Positions 1 to 6,701 of a stretch of DNA of 8,182 bases are shown in pieces. Source of the DNA: Zymomonas sp. Lineage in GTDB: Bacteria; Pseudomonadota; Alphaproteobacteria; Sphingomonadales; Sphingomonadaceae. The notes beneath the pieces were generated by a model. That model ran no database searches, was not told the DNA's origin, and saw nothing but the letters and a program-made list of their open reading frames with translations. A program made the position numbers and the translations under genes. The stretch's first letter is position 1. Each line of letters opens with the position of its first letter. The stretch is taken from the NCBI GenBank assembly GCA_027489105.1, contig JAIYAJ010000480.1, forward strand, positions 1 to 8,182, read 5' to 3'.

Positions 1-1279
1 AGATGGCGGTGGACACCGCCAGCCCGACATGGGCGAGCGGCCAGATCAGCACGAGGTTGAGGACGAGGTTCACCAGCATCGCGACCAGCGCGATGCGCAC
101 CGGAGTCCTGGTGTCGGCCCGCGCGTAGAAGCCGGGGGTCAGCACTTTGATCAGCACATAGGCGGGCAGGCCGAGCGAGAAGGCGGCGAGTGCGCGGGCG
201 CTGGCGATCGTGTCGGCGGGGGTGAACGCGCCGTGCTGGAGCAGCGCCCGGATCAGCGGGGTGGCCGACACCATCAGCGCGGCGGTCGCCGGCAGGGTGA
301 GCAGCAGCACCAGTTCGATCGCGCGATTCTGCGTATCGAGCGCGGCCTGTCGATCTCCTCCGCCGAGCTGACGCGACAGACTGGGGAGCATGGCCGTGCC
401 GACGCCGATGCCGATCAGCCCCAGCGGCAGCTGATTCAGCCGGTCCGCATAATAGAGATAGGAAACCGAGCCCTCGGGCAGGAAGCGCGCGGCAAGGGTG
501 GTCGAGATCAGCAGGTTGAACTGCACCGCGCCGGCGCCGAGGGCGGCCGGGCCGATCAGCTTGAGCAGCCGTTTCACCTCCGGGCTGAGGCGCGGGAGCC
601 GAACGCGCAGGCGGACGCCAGCCTGCCAGCAGGCGAGAACCAGCCAGGCGAGCTGCAGGGCGCCCGACACCGTGACGGCGATCGCCTGGGTCCGCGCCGT
701 CTCGACGTCGCTATGCCCGCGAAAGAAGAGCAGGCCGGCGATCAGGCACAGGTTGAGCAGGATCGGCGCGGCGGCGTTGACCCAGAAACGGTTCAGCGAA
801 TTGAGGATGCCGCCGAGCAACGACACCAGCGAGATCAGCATCAGATAGGGAAAGGTGATCCGCGTATATTCCGTCGCCAACGCGAATTTCTCGGGGCCGC
901 CATCGGGAAAGCCGCCGGTCATCGTCCACACGATCGGCCCGGCTGCGAACATCATGATGACGGTGAAGACGATCAGGATAGGCAGCAGAACCGACAGCAC
1001 GTCCTCGGCAAAGCGCAGCGCGATCGCGAGGCCTTCGCCGGGCTTGTCCTTCTCGGCTTCGGCCACCGTGCGGTTGAACATCGGCACGAAGGCGGCCGAA
1101 AAGGCCCCCTCGGCGAAGAGCGCGCGGAACAGGTTCGGCAGCCGCCAGGCGATCAGGAAGGCGTCCGATGCGAAGCCGGCGCCGACGAAGCGGGCCATCA
1201 GCATGTCGCGGACAAAACCGGCGATCCGGCTGACCAGAGTCAGTCCGCCGATGGTCGCGCTGGCTTTGAGCAGGCTCAT
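1..1279 (-). CDS. murJ: MurJ, lipid II flippase (MviN family), 3' end outside window
   Basis: This gene encodes the inner-membrane MATE/MOP-fold flippase that moves lipid II to the periplasmic face for peptidoglycan synthesis. The start is the ATG at 1279-1277 (MSLLKASATIGGLTLVSRI). About 426 codons are visible, against a usual ~510-530, so the C-terminal helices lie left of the window. The N-terminus aligns without gaps to E. coli MurJ as I recall it. It keeps R18, R24, D39 and R52 (known functionally important charged residues) and the following FAEGAFSAAFVP block, but has Ala where E. coli has R53. Many hydrophobic stretches follow, for example around residues 90-115, 145-175 and 240-260. 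It lies 66 nt downstream of secB on the same strand; the Shine-Dalgarno is weak (GGA about 10 nt upstream). Family assignment is secure; co-transcription with secB is inferred. Confidence 0.96.
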   Translation of the reverse strand, partial: MSLLKASATIGGLTLVSRIAGFVRDMLMARFVGAGFASDAFLIAWRLPNLFRALFAEGAFSAAFVPMFNRTVAEAEKDKPGEGLAIALRFAEDVLSVLLPILIVFTVIMMFAAGPIVWTMTGGFPDGGPEKFALATEYTRITFPYLMLISLVSLLGGILNSLNRFWVNAAAPILLNLCLIAGLLFFRGHSDVETARTQAIAVTVSGALQLAWLVLACWQAGVRLRVRLPRLSPEVKRLLKLIGPAALGAGAVQFNLLISTTLAARFLPEGSVSYLYYADRLNQLPLGLIGIGVGTAMLPSLSRQLGGGDRQAALDTQNRAIELVLLLTLPATAALMVSATPLIRALLQHGAFTPADTIASARALAAFSLGLPAYVLIKVLTPGFYARADTRTPVRIALVAMLVNLVLNLVLIWPLAHVGLAVSTAI

Positions 1280-1293
1280 GCGATCAGTCCGCG

Positions 1294-1325
1294 ACCGCTT
1301 TTCCCGGCGGCGCGGGAAAGGCGGT
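1294..1325 (-). terminator. Strong hairpin between secB and murJ (terminator or processing element)
   Basis: Two 13-nt arms (1294-1306 and 1313-1325) pair at 12 of 13 positions around a 6-nt GC-rich loop, starting about 20 nt after the secB stop. No run of U follows on the minus strand, so a classical intrinsic terminator is not fully supported. It could be a partial terminator, an attenuator lowering murJ expression, or a 3' end that stabilises secB mRNA. Confidence 0.45.
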
Positions 1326-1345
1326 CAGACGGGTCCATCCGGGTT

Positions 1346-1846
1346 TCAGGCTTCCCCGGCCGGCTGGGCTTCGGCCAGTTCCTGCTGCTGCTGGGCCTGC
1401 TGCATGTAGAGCGCTCCGAAATCGATCGGCTCGAGCACCAGCGACGGGAAGTTGCCGTCGCGAATCGCATCGGCAGCGACGCGGCGGGCGAAGGGGAAAA
1501 GCAGGCGCGGGGCTTCGGCGAAAAGGAAGACCGGGATATGTTCCTCGGGCACGTTGCGGATGCCGAACAGGCCCGCATAGACGAGGTCGACGACATAGGA
1601 GGTCAGCTCGCCCTGGGTCGCCTTGATCTCGATCTTGAGCGCGACTTCGTAGACGTCTTCGCCGGCCAGCTGCGAGCCGATGTTGAACTGCACGTCGATC
1701 TGCGGCTGCTCGGGCGCCTGATAGATGCCCGGCGCGCTCGGATTTTCGAACGAGAGGTCCTTCACATATTGGGCGATCATCGCGACCTGCGGCAGATTGT
1801 CCTGGCCGTTGCCCAGCATTTCGGTGGCGCCCGTCTCTTCGCTCAT
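1346..1846 (-). CDS. secB: SecB, protein-export chaperone
   Basis: SecB is a cytosolic homotetrameric chaperone that keeps preproteins unfolded and hands them to SecA for Sec translocation. The 166-residue product has the family blocks in order: QYVKDLSFENP (26-36), DLVYAGLFGI (87-96), EAPRLLFPFARRV (111-123), RDGNFPSLVLEPIDF (129-143) and LYMQQ (147-150, followed by A), then a short Gln/Glu-rich tail typical of alphaproteobacterial SecB. I chose the ATG at 1846-1844 because GGAAAG (1859-1854) sits 7 nt upstream. An in-frame ATG five codons earlier (1861-1859) overlaps that Shine-Dalgarno and adds a non-conserved MERRA. It is transcribed divergently from the Tim44-like gene and is followed by murJ. 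I see no clear -35/-10 for it. The identification is very secure. Confidence 0.97.
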   Translation of the reverse strand: MSEETGATEMLGNGQDNLPQVAMIAQYVKDLSFENPSAPGIYQAPEQPQIDVQFNIGSQLAGEDVYEVALKIEIKATQGELTSYVVDLVYAGLFGIRNVPEEHIPVFLFAEAPRLLFPFARRVAADAIRDGNFPSLVLEPIDFGALYMQQAQQQQELAEAQPAGEA

Positions 1847-2072
1847 TGCACGTCTTTCCATAGGTTCGTTGAGCCGGAGCAGGGGCCGCCTGCGCCCGGC
1901 AATGCGCTTCGCGACTAGCAGGCAGGGCGGGGGGGAGCAATGGCGCGGTTGCCCCCGCTGCCGGTCGGTCGCGGGCCGGTGCTGCTACCCGAAAGGTCAG
2001 CAGGGTCGAGTCATTTGAAACTTGGACCCTTTGTCCCTATGTTATGCGTTCTGGTAGCGTATTGGAGGCCCG
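1847..2072. other. Divergent intergenic region between secB and the Tim44-like gene
   Basis: This 226-nt region contains no convincing gene. The secB-proximal part is very GC-rich and has a run of seven G (1929-1935). The right half is AT-richer and contains the promoter for the rightward operon. I found no secB promoter matching the housekeeping consensus and no clear palindrome. Confidence 0.6.
2015..2043 (+). promoter_or_regulatory. Probable sigma-70-type promoter of the Tim44-like/mltA/smr operon
   Basis: TTGAAA (2015-2020, 5/6 to TTGACA) and TATGTT (2038-2043, 4/6 to TATAAT) are separated by exactly 17 nt, in the AT-richest part of the divergent region. Transcription would begin near 2050, giving a ~25-nt leader that contains the GGAGG Shine-Dalgarno (2063-2067) just before the GTG at 2073. 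This rests on consensus matching only. Confidence 0.5.
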
Positions 2073-2723
2073 GTGACGACGATTGTCATTCTAGCGATGG
2101 TGTTCCTCTTCGTGGCGTTCCGCCTGTGGAGCGTGCTCGGCCGTCGCACCGGTCATGAGCAGACCATCGCCCGGCCAGCCGAAGTGACACCCGCGCCGAT
2201 CGGCGCCGGGCGTTCGCTTCCCGACAACCTCTCGCCCGCCCCGGCCGCCCGTCCGGCAGCTGTCGAGCCGCGCGCCGAAGCGGGTGTGCGTGCGATCCAG
2301 GCCGCCGATGGCAGCTTCGATCCGGCGCATTTCCTCGAAGGCGCGCGCTCGGCGTACCGGATGATTCTCGAAGCCTATTGGCGTGGCGATGTCGATACAC
2401 TGCGCCGACTGGTCGAGGACGATGTGTTCGAGGCCTTCTCCGCTGCGATCGAGGAGCGCAAGGTCGCGGGCGAGACGCTCGACAACCGGCTCGTCTCGAT
2501 CGAGAATGCCGTCATCGAGCAGGCGCGGATGAACGGACAGATGGCGCACGTCACGGTCCGTTTCGACGCCGATATCGCTGCCGTGACGCGCGATGCGGAA
2601 GGCAATGTGCTCGCCGGATCGCTGTCCGACGCCGTGCCGACGCATGACGTGTGGGCCTTCAGCCGGCATGTTCGCGCCGACGATCCGAACTGGATGCTGG
2701 TCGAAACCGACGAGGCCGCGTGA
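2073..2723 (+). CDS. Tim44/TimA-like membrane-anchored protein
   Basis: The 216-residue product has one hydrophobic N-terminal segment (about residues 3-20, no cleavage site), then basic residues, a Pro/Ala-rich linker (about 35-70) and a Tim44-type domain (about 84-216). The domain starts at FDPAHFLEGARSAYRMILEA, continues through VEDDVFEAF, and ends with HDVWAFSRHVRADDPNWMLV, the conserved closing strand of the family. Mitochondrial Tim44 tethers the import motor, and a bacterial TimA is known from Caulobacter; the bacterial role is unsettled, with inner-membrane location most likely. The GTG start at 2073 is well supported by GGAGG 5-6 nt upstream. Its TGA overlaps the GTG of mltA (GTGA, 2720-2723), which suggests coupled translation. 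Proximity to secB is common in alphaproteobacteria as I recall, and fits a role in protein traffic or envelope assembly, but that is inference. Confidence 0.9.
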   Translation: MTTIVILAMVFLFVAFRLWSVLGRRTGHEQTIARPAEVTPAPIGAGRSLPDNLSPAPAARPAAVEPRAEAGVRAIQAADGSFDPAHFLEGARSAYRMILEAYWRGDVDTLRRLVEDDVFEAFSAAIEERKVAGETLDNRLVSIENAVIEQARMNGQMAHVTVRFDADIAAVTRDAEGNVLAGSLSDAVPTHDVWAFSRHVRADDPNWMLVETDEAA

Positions 2724-3964
2724 TCCGCCGCCTCGTCGCGGGGTTCTCCGCGCTGGCTGCCTTGTCGGCCTGTACAGTCGTTCCCAAGCCGCATCTTCCC
2801 AACCAGCCGGTCCCCCCGGCTGGCGAACCAGCGCCCCGGCCAACACCAGCGCCCTCTACCGGAACGCCTGCGCCGTCGGCGCCGCGCACGGCGGTCGAGA
2901 GCGGCCTGCTTCCCGGTCCGGCCTTCGCCAGTTTCGGGATCAATGCGGATGCGGCCAGGGCAGCGCTCGTGGCTTTTCGCTTGTCCTGTCCCGCGTTGCA
3001 GCGGCGCAGCGACCAGAGCGGCCTCACCCAGTCGGGTGACTGGAGCGAGCCTTGCTCCCGCGCCACCGGATGGCCCGACAGCGACGCCCCCTCCTTCTTC
3101 GCCAATCAGCTGAGCGTCATCCAGGTCGGTGGCGGCAAGGCTTATGCCACCGGCTATTATGAGCCGGAGATCGCCGGATCGCGCACGCCGCAACTTGGCT
3201 ATGAGGTCCCGGTCTACAAGCGCCCGTCCGATCTCGTCGAAGGCGATCTCGGCGACTTCTTCCCCGAGATGAAGGGCAAGAAGATTCGCGGCCGCGTTCA
3301 GGGCGGCAAGCTGGTGCCTTATCCCGATCGCGGCGCGATCGAGGATGGCGCGCTGAGCGGCAAGGCGCTCGAGATCGGCTGGGCGGCCGACCCGGTCGAA
3401 TTCTTCTTCCTCCAGGTCCAGGGATCGGGCCGCCTGCGCCTGCCCGACGGCTCGGTCATGCGGATCGGCTATGACGGGCAGAATGGGCGCGACTATGTCG
3501 GTATCGGCAAGCTCATGCGCGACCGGGGTCTGCTCGGGCCGGGGCAGTTGTCGATGCAGGGCGTGATGGCGTGGCTGCGCGCCAACCCCGAGGAAGGCCG
3601 CGCGATCATGCGCGAGAACAAGAGCTGGGTCTTCTTCCGCGAACTGACCGGGCCGGGCCCGATCGGCGCGCTCAACGTGCCGGTAACGGGCCGCGTCACG
3701 GTGGCTGCAGATCCTGCTTTCGTCCCTCTCGGCGCGCCCGTGATCCTGCAGCTCGATCGGCCCGAGGCGAACGGCCTGTGGATCGCGCAGGACACTGGCG
3801 GCGCGATCAAGGGCGCCAACCGGTTCGACACTTTCTGGGGCGCTGGTGATCAGGCCCGTATAATTGCGGGCGGGATGAGCGGGCGCGGCCAGGCATGGCT
3901 GCTCATTCCGCGCATCGCTGCGGCCCGCCTGGCGGACCGGCGTGAGCAGGCGGCTCGATCCTGA
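2720..3964 (+). CDS. mltA: MltA, membrane-bound lytic murein transglycosylase A (lipoprotein)
   Basis: MltA cleaves the MurNAc-GlcNAc bond of peptidoglycan, leaving 1,6-anhydroMurNAc ends, and is normally anchored in the outer membrane by lipid. The 414-residue product has a lipoprotein signal peptide with lipobox LSAC (Cys18) and a Pro-rich linker (about 22-55). The MltA domain includes TGYYEPEIAGS (144-154), FFFLQVQGSGRLRLPDGS (228-245) and YDGQNGRDYVGIGK (251-264). A C-terminal 3D domain (about 305-400) contains AQDTGGAIKG (356-365) and RFDTFWG (368-374). Asp358 aligns with the catalytic Asp308 of E. coli MltA as I recall it, and Asp370 is the next conserved Asp. I chose the GTG at 2720 because it overlaps the upstream stop and puts the lipobox at the right distance; the ATG at 2651 would bury the signal peptide. 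Its end overlaps the smr start by 23 nt. Confidence 0.96.
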   Translation: MIRRLVAGFSALAALSACTVVPKPHLPNQPVPPAGEPAPRPTPAPSTGTPAPSAPRTAVESGLLPGPAFASFGINADAARAALVAFRLSCPALQRRSDQSGLTQSGDWSEPCSRATGWPDSDAPSFFANQLSVIQVGGGKAYATGYYEPEIAGSRTPQLGYEVPVYKRPSDLVEGDLGDFFPEMKGKKIRGRVQGGKLVPYPDRGAIEDGALSGKALEIGWAADPVEFFFLQVQGSGRLRLPDGSVMRIGYDGQNGRDYVGIGKLMRDRGLLGPGQLSMQGVMAWLRANPEEGRAIMRENKSWVFFRELTGPGPIGALNVPVTGRVTVAADPAFVPLGAPVILQLDRPEANGLWIAQDTGGAIKGANRFDTFWGAGDQARIIAGGMSGRGQAWLLIPRIAAARLADRREQAARS

Positions 3965-4526
3965 CGAAGTCGCGCTCTGGCAGCGCGTCACCGCAACAGT
4001 AAAGCCGCTGCCCGGACGCGCGCCGAGGGCGCAGAACAAGGCTGTCTCAGCTCCGCCTGCTCCCGCAGGGCCCGACGCCCCCGTGCCCCGTGCGCAACGC
4101 GGCCGGGTTCCGCCTCTGCGGGTGCCGGCAGCTACTCCACTGACGCAGCAGAAGCCGCTCGCCGACACGCTCGATGGCGGATGGGACCGCCGCCTGCGCC
4201 GCGGCGTCACCGATCCCGACTGGACGGTCGACCTGCACGGGCACACGCTCGACAGCGCCCAGCGCCTGCTCGATCGGATCCTTGATCAGTCGATCGCCGA
4301 GGGGGTGCGCGTTCTGCTCGTGATCACCGGCAAACCGCCGAAACAGGGCGACCGCGACTGGGATGGCAGGCCGCGCCGTGGTCTCATCCGCGCCTCGATC
4401 GGCCAGTGGCTCGAAAGCTCGCGCCACGCGAGCCGGATCGCCGCCGTGCGCAATGCGCATCCCCGCCACGGAGGCGCCGGCGCTCTCTATGTGATCCTGC
4501 GGCGCGCACGCGAACCGCTGCCCTAG
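3942..4526 (+). CDS. Smr-domain protein (MutS2 C-terminal-like)
   Basis: The 194-residue product begins with a conserved short helix (DPDEVALWQRVTATVKPLP, 6-24). A disordered Pro/Ala/Arg-rich stretch follows (about 25-75), then a C-terminal Smr domain (about 94-188). Visible Smr motifs are VDLHGHTLDSAQRLLD (96-111, the DxHG signature), VLLVITGKPP (124-133) and HPRHGGAGALYVILRR (173-188). Smr domains elsewhere act as nicking nucleases on DNA or RNA; stand-alone alphaproteobacterial members are poorly understood. The usual HGKG loop reads TGKP here, which I believe is common in this clade. The GTG at 3942 lies inside the 3' end of mltA and has a weak Shine-Dalgarno (GCGGA), so translation probably depends on coupling. 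It is the last gene of the operon. The domain call is secure; the function is not known. Confidence 0.92.
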   Translation: MSRRLDPDEVALWQRVTATVKPLPGRAPRAQNKAVSAPPAPAGPDAPVPRAQRGRVPPLRVPAATPLTQQKPLADTLDGGWDRRLRRGVTDPDWTVDLHGHTLDSAQRLLDRILDQSIAEGVRVLLVITGKPPKQGDRDWDGRPRRGLIRASIGQWLESSRHASRIAAVRNAHPRHGGAGALYVILRRAREPLP

Positions 4527-4645
4527 GCTAAAACTGTCTATACCAAAGTCTTAGGCAGAAGGGCGACGTCGTCGCATGGCGAAGAGCGGTGGTTAAACTT
4601 TGTTGTCTAGGTCGGACGCAGCTTTTCGAACCGGGGACCAAAATT
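4527..4645. other. Intergenic region with an imperfect dyad upstream of the barrel gene
   Basis: CTAAAAC (4528-4534) and GTCTTAG (4548-4554) form an inverted repeat with one mismatch and a 13-nt centre, immediately after the smr stop. It is AT-rich compared with its surroundings. It could be a weak terminator (no U-run follows) or a regulator site for the barrel gene. I found no convincing -35/-10 pair, although this is where that gene's promoter should be. Confidence 0.35.
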
Positions 4646-6025
4646 TTGAAGACCTTCCGTTTCCTGCCGCCCGCCCTGCTGCTCGCGCTGCTTTCCACGC
4701 CTGCCGCCGCCGAGCGAGGCCCGCTGGCCACCGCACTGGGCGCGCCGGACAATCTGACCATCACCGCGGGGATGCGGACGCGCTTCGAGGCGTTCGGTGG
4801 CCAGTTTCGTCGTGGCCGCGCCAATAGCGACGAGATGCTGTCGCTCAAGACGACGCTCGCCGCCGAATATGACGGCGGCGATGTCTTTCTGGGCGGTGAA
4901 ATCTGGGATGCGCGGACTTACGGTCAGGACCGCTTGTCGAGCGCTGGCGCCACCGAGGTCAACGCCCTCGAACTGATCCAGGCTTATGTGGGCGTGAAGC
5001 TCGGCGACCAGACCAAGGGCGCGAAGAGCGGCCATGGCAAGATCATGGCCGGGCGCTTCACCCTCGACATCGGTTCGCGACGTCTCGTGTCGCGCCAGCG
5101 TTACCGGAACAACACCAACGCCTACACCGGCGTGTTTGCCGACTGGACCACGTCCGACAAATATAAGCTCCAGCTCTTGTGGTCCATGCCGCAGATCCGC
5201 CTGCCGGAGGACGCCAACGGCATCCGCAACGACAGCATCGAGTGGGATCAGGAAACGACCGATCTCCAGTTCTTCGGTGCGCATCTGACCATGCCGAAGA
5301 TGCTCGGCGGCGTCGTCGAGGCCTATGGCTTCGGTCTTCGGGAGAAGGACAGCCCCGGCCGCCTGACGCGCAACCGCCGCCTCTGGACCGTTGGCGCGCG
5401 GGCCTTCCGCAAGCCGGCCAAGGGCAAATGGGATCATGATGTCGAGGCGGCATATCAGTTCGGCAAGACGCGGCGGACCACCGGCGTCACCGACCTCAGC
5501 GACCTCGATGTCGAGGCCTGGTTTGCCCATGCGGAGGTCGGTTACGGCTTTACCGACAGGCTCAAGTCGCGGTTGTCGGTCCATATGGATGTCGCATCGG
5601 GCGACGAGCGCAAGCCGGGAAAATTCGGCCGCTTCGACACACTCTACGGTGCGCGGCGCTTCGAGTTCGGTCCGACGAGCCTCTATGGTCCGCTCGGCCG
5701 CGCCAACATCGTCTCGCCAGGCGTCCGGTTCGAGATCGCGCCAAGCAAGACTTGGGATGCCTTCGTCATGGTACGGGCGGCATGGACCGAGAGCCGCCGC
5801 GACAGCTTCTCCCAGACCGGCGTCGTCGATGCACAGGGCCGATCGGGCAGCTTCGCGGGTTATCAGACCGAGGCGCGCATCCGCTACTGGATCGTGCCGG
5901 AGCGCGTCCAGATCGACACTGGCGCCGCATGGCTCGCCAAATCCTCGCTGCTCAAGAACGCTCCCAATGCGCCCGCGACCGGCGACGCCAAGGTTTTCTA
6001 TCTCGATCTCATCCTGTCGATTTGA
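4646..6025 (+). CDS. Alginate-export-family outer-membrane beta-barrel porin
   Basis: The product is predicted to be a secreted outer-membrane barrel. From the TTG at 4646 it is 459 residues, with a textbook signal peptide (MKTFRFLPPALLLALLSTPA, cleavage after AAA at residue 22). Amphipathic strands with aromatic girdle residues follow. Two blocks resemble the alginate_export family (AlgE-like): MAGRFTLDIGSRRLVSRQRY (134-153) with the following NNTNAYTGVFADW, and the stretch FDTLYGARRFEFGP (330-343) leading to GPLGRANIVSPGVRFEI (348-364). GGGGA (4633-4637) lies 8 nt before the TTG. The frame is open back to a GTG at 4589, but that start would put 19 unlikely residues before the signal peptide. 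The protein ends LDLILSI rather than with the usual terminal Phe/Trp. No alginate genes are nearby, so the substrate is unknown; members of this family transport various anionic or organic compounds. Confidence 0.85.
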   Translation: MKTFRFLPPALLLALLSTPAAAERGPLATALGAPDNLTITAGMRTRFEAFGGQFRRGRANSDEMLSLKTTLAAEYDGGDVFLGGEIWDARTYGQDRLSSAGATEVNALELIQAYVGVKLGDQTKGAKSGHGKIMAGRFTLDIGSRRLVSRQRYRNNTNAYTGVFADWTTSDKYKLQLLWSMPQIRLPEDANGIRNDSIEWDQETTDLQFFGAHLTMPKMLGGVVEAYGFGLREKDSPGRLTRNRRLWTVGARAFRKPAKGKWDHDVEAAYQFGKTRRTTGVTDLSDLDVEAWFAHAEVGYGFTDRLKSRLSVHMDVASGDERKPGKFGRFDTLYGARRFEFGPTSLYGPLGRANIVSPGVRFEIAPSKTWDAFVMVRAAWTESRRDSFSQTGVVDAQGRSGSFAGYQTEARIRYWIVPERVQIDTGAAWLAKSSLLKNAPNAPATGDAKVFYLDLILSI

Positions 6026-6480
6026 TCCCGAGCAGCGGAAAGGCCGTGTCGCCTCCGGACGACACTGACCGTCGCTGTTCGCAACCGCCCGGCAATTGGG
6101 CCTGGCCGGGAACCGCATCGCTTCGGTCGGCCCCTTGACGCGAATCGAGATTGGCCAGCGTTCCGGCGACGAAGGGCACTGCGTAGGATGTCCCCCGCAG
6201 CAACCCGATGACGGGACGCGATGGCGCATTGGTCCGCACCACCGGTTTCCCACCGGTCAGCGGCGCGGCAATGCCGACGGGTCGGTAGAAGGGGTTGGAC
6301 TGGATCGTGTCCCCACGCGCGACCTGCCGCAGCCGCCGAACGGGGCGCGCGATTCGCATTGGCTGGCTGGCGGAAAATGACGGCACAGGTTTCAGCGGTG
6401 AAATAAGCCGGCAAAACGGCCCTACCAGAGAGCATCCACGCCAACCCGGTGGAAAGGATGTCCGCCATGTCGCTCGTTTC
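6009..6480 (-). pseudogene. Decayed C-terminal half of a subtilisin-like (S8) serine protease
   Basis: No intact gene reads here, but the minus strand carries pieces of a subtilase in two frames. One frame has NPFYRPVGIAAPLTGG and then RGTSYAVPFVAGTLANL (about 6147-6296), which contains the family signature around the catalytic Ser (GTSxAxPxVAG; Ser codon 6188-6186). The adjacent frame has ADILSTGLAWML upstream (about 6431-6464), like the helix before the oxyanion region, and PIAGRLRTATVS downstream (about 6064-6100). The first frame resumes with SSGGDTAFPLLG (6027-6059), like the closing GRDxxFGxGL. Order and spacing fit a subtilase C-terminal half interrupted by several frameshifts. The part with the catalytic Asp and His is absent; that space holds the small CxxC gene and glcB. 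The stop (6009-6011) overlaps the end of the barrel gene convergently. The Ser motif is clear; the extent and the number of frameshifts are inferred. Sequencing error cannot be excluded for individual frameshifts. Confidence 0.55.
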
Positions 6481-6679
6481 ATTCTCCAGCATGCCGAGCT
6501 CTGCCCCGCCCGAAAAAGCGAGTGCCCTGGCCTGCGAAAATGGCCGGCATTCGGCAGTCGGCGGCAGCCGCACCGAAATCAACGGGATCAGCCACGCGGT
6601 CTGCCGCCACTGCGGGTGCGATCTGATGCGCTTCGGCTCTTCGCGCCGCTGGTTCAGGACGGGGCGCATGGGTGGCTAA
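6467..6679 (+). CDS. Small CxxC protein, function unknown
   Basis: This is a 70-residue ORF whose C-terminal third looks like a real domain: CRHCGCDLMRFGSSRRWFRTG (46-66) and then RMGG. It has a CxxC pair (Cys46, Cys49; also Cys51) followed by basic and aromatic residues. This could be a metal-binding knuckle, and I recall similar short sphingomonad proteins with CxxCG...R...W...G...G endings. The N-terminal ~40 residues are low-complexity and probably disordered. Four in-frame starts exist (GTG 6449, ATG 6458, 6467, 6491). I chose 6467 because GGAAAGG (6451-6457) lies 9 nt upstream. The stop touches the palindrome in the glcB control region. The 5' end overlaps the protease remnant on the other strand. 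Only two cysteine pairs would normally make a zinc ribbon, so a dimer or a non-metal role is possible. Confidence 0.5.
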   Translation: MSLVSFSSMPSSAPPEKASALACENGRHSAVGGSRTEINGISHAVCRHCGCDLMRFGSSRRWFRTGRMGG

Positions 6680-6701
6680 TTCATTCTTCAAAGGAATGAA
6701 T
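6679..6701. promoter_or_regulatory. Perfect 8-7-8 palindrome, probable operator of glcB
   Basis: ATTCATTC (6679-6686) and GAATGAAT (6694-6701) are exact reverse complements around TTCAAAG. The centre coincides with the proposed -35 hexamer of the glcB promoter. This placement fits a dimeric repressor blocking RNA polymerase. The arms are AT-rich and no U-run follows, so a terminator for the small upstream gene is less likely. The regulator is not identifiable from this window. Confidence 0.5.

Noticed and set aside
29..1918. A 629-codon open frame on the plus strand spanning murJ and secB
   Set aside because: It is antisense to two unmistakable conserved genes. Its translation is low-complexity (rich in Arg, Gln, Glu, Asp and Gly) with no domain, as expected for the mirror frame of GC-rich genes.
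2651..2719. ATG at 2651 as start of MltA
   Set aside because: It lies deep inside the Tim44-like gene and would hide the lipoprotein signal; the GTG at 2720 gives a lipobox at residue 18.
2375..4246. A 623-codon open frame on the minus strand
   Set aside because: It lies opposite the Tim44-like gene, mltA and smr, has no recognisable motif, and shows the same mirror-frame composition.
4589..4645. GTG at 4589 as start of the barrel protein
   Set aside because: It would place 19 residues, including two Cys, before an otherwise ideal signal peptide; the TTG at 4646 has a suitable upstream GGGGA.
6046..6065. GTGTCG/CGACAC inverted repeat after the barrel gene as a terminator
   Set aside because: Arms are only 6 bp with an 8-nt loop and no U-run follows; such repeats are frequent by chance at this GC content.
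4607..6253. A 548-codon open frame on the minus strand opposite the barrel gene
   Set aside because: It is antisense to a gene with a signal peptide and family motifs, and its sequence shows no domain.
6009..6482. An intact 157-residue gene around the GTSYAVPFVAG motif
   Set aside because: Only the middle of the frame resembles a protease; its N-terminal and C-terminal parts do not, while the matching pieces lie in the adjacent frame. A remnant explains this better than a complete gene.
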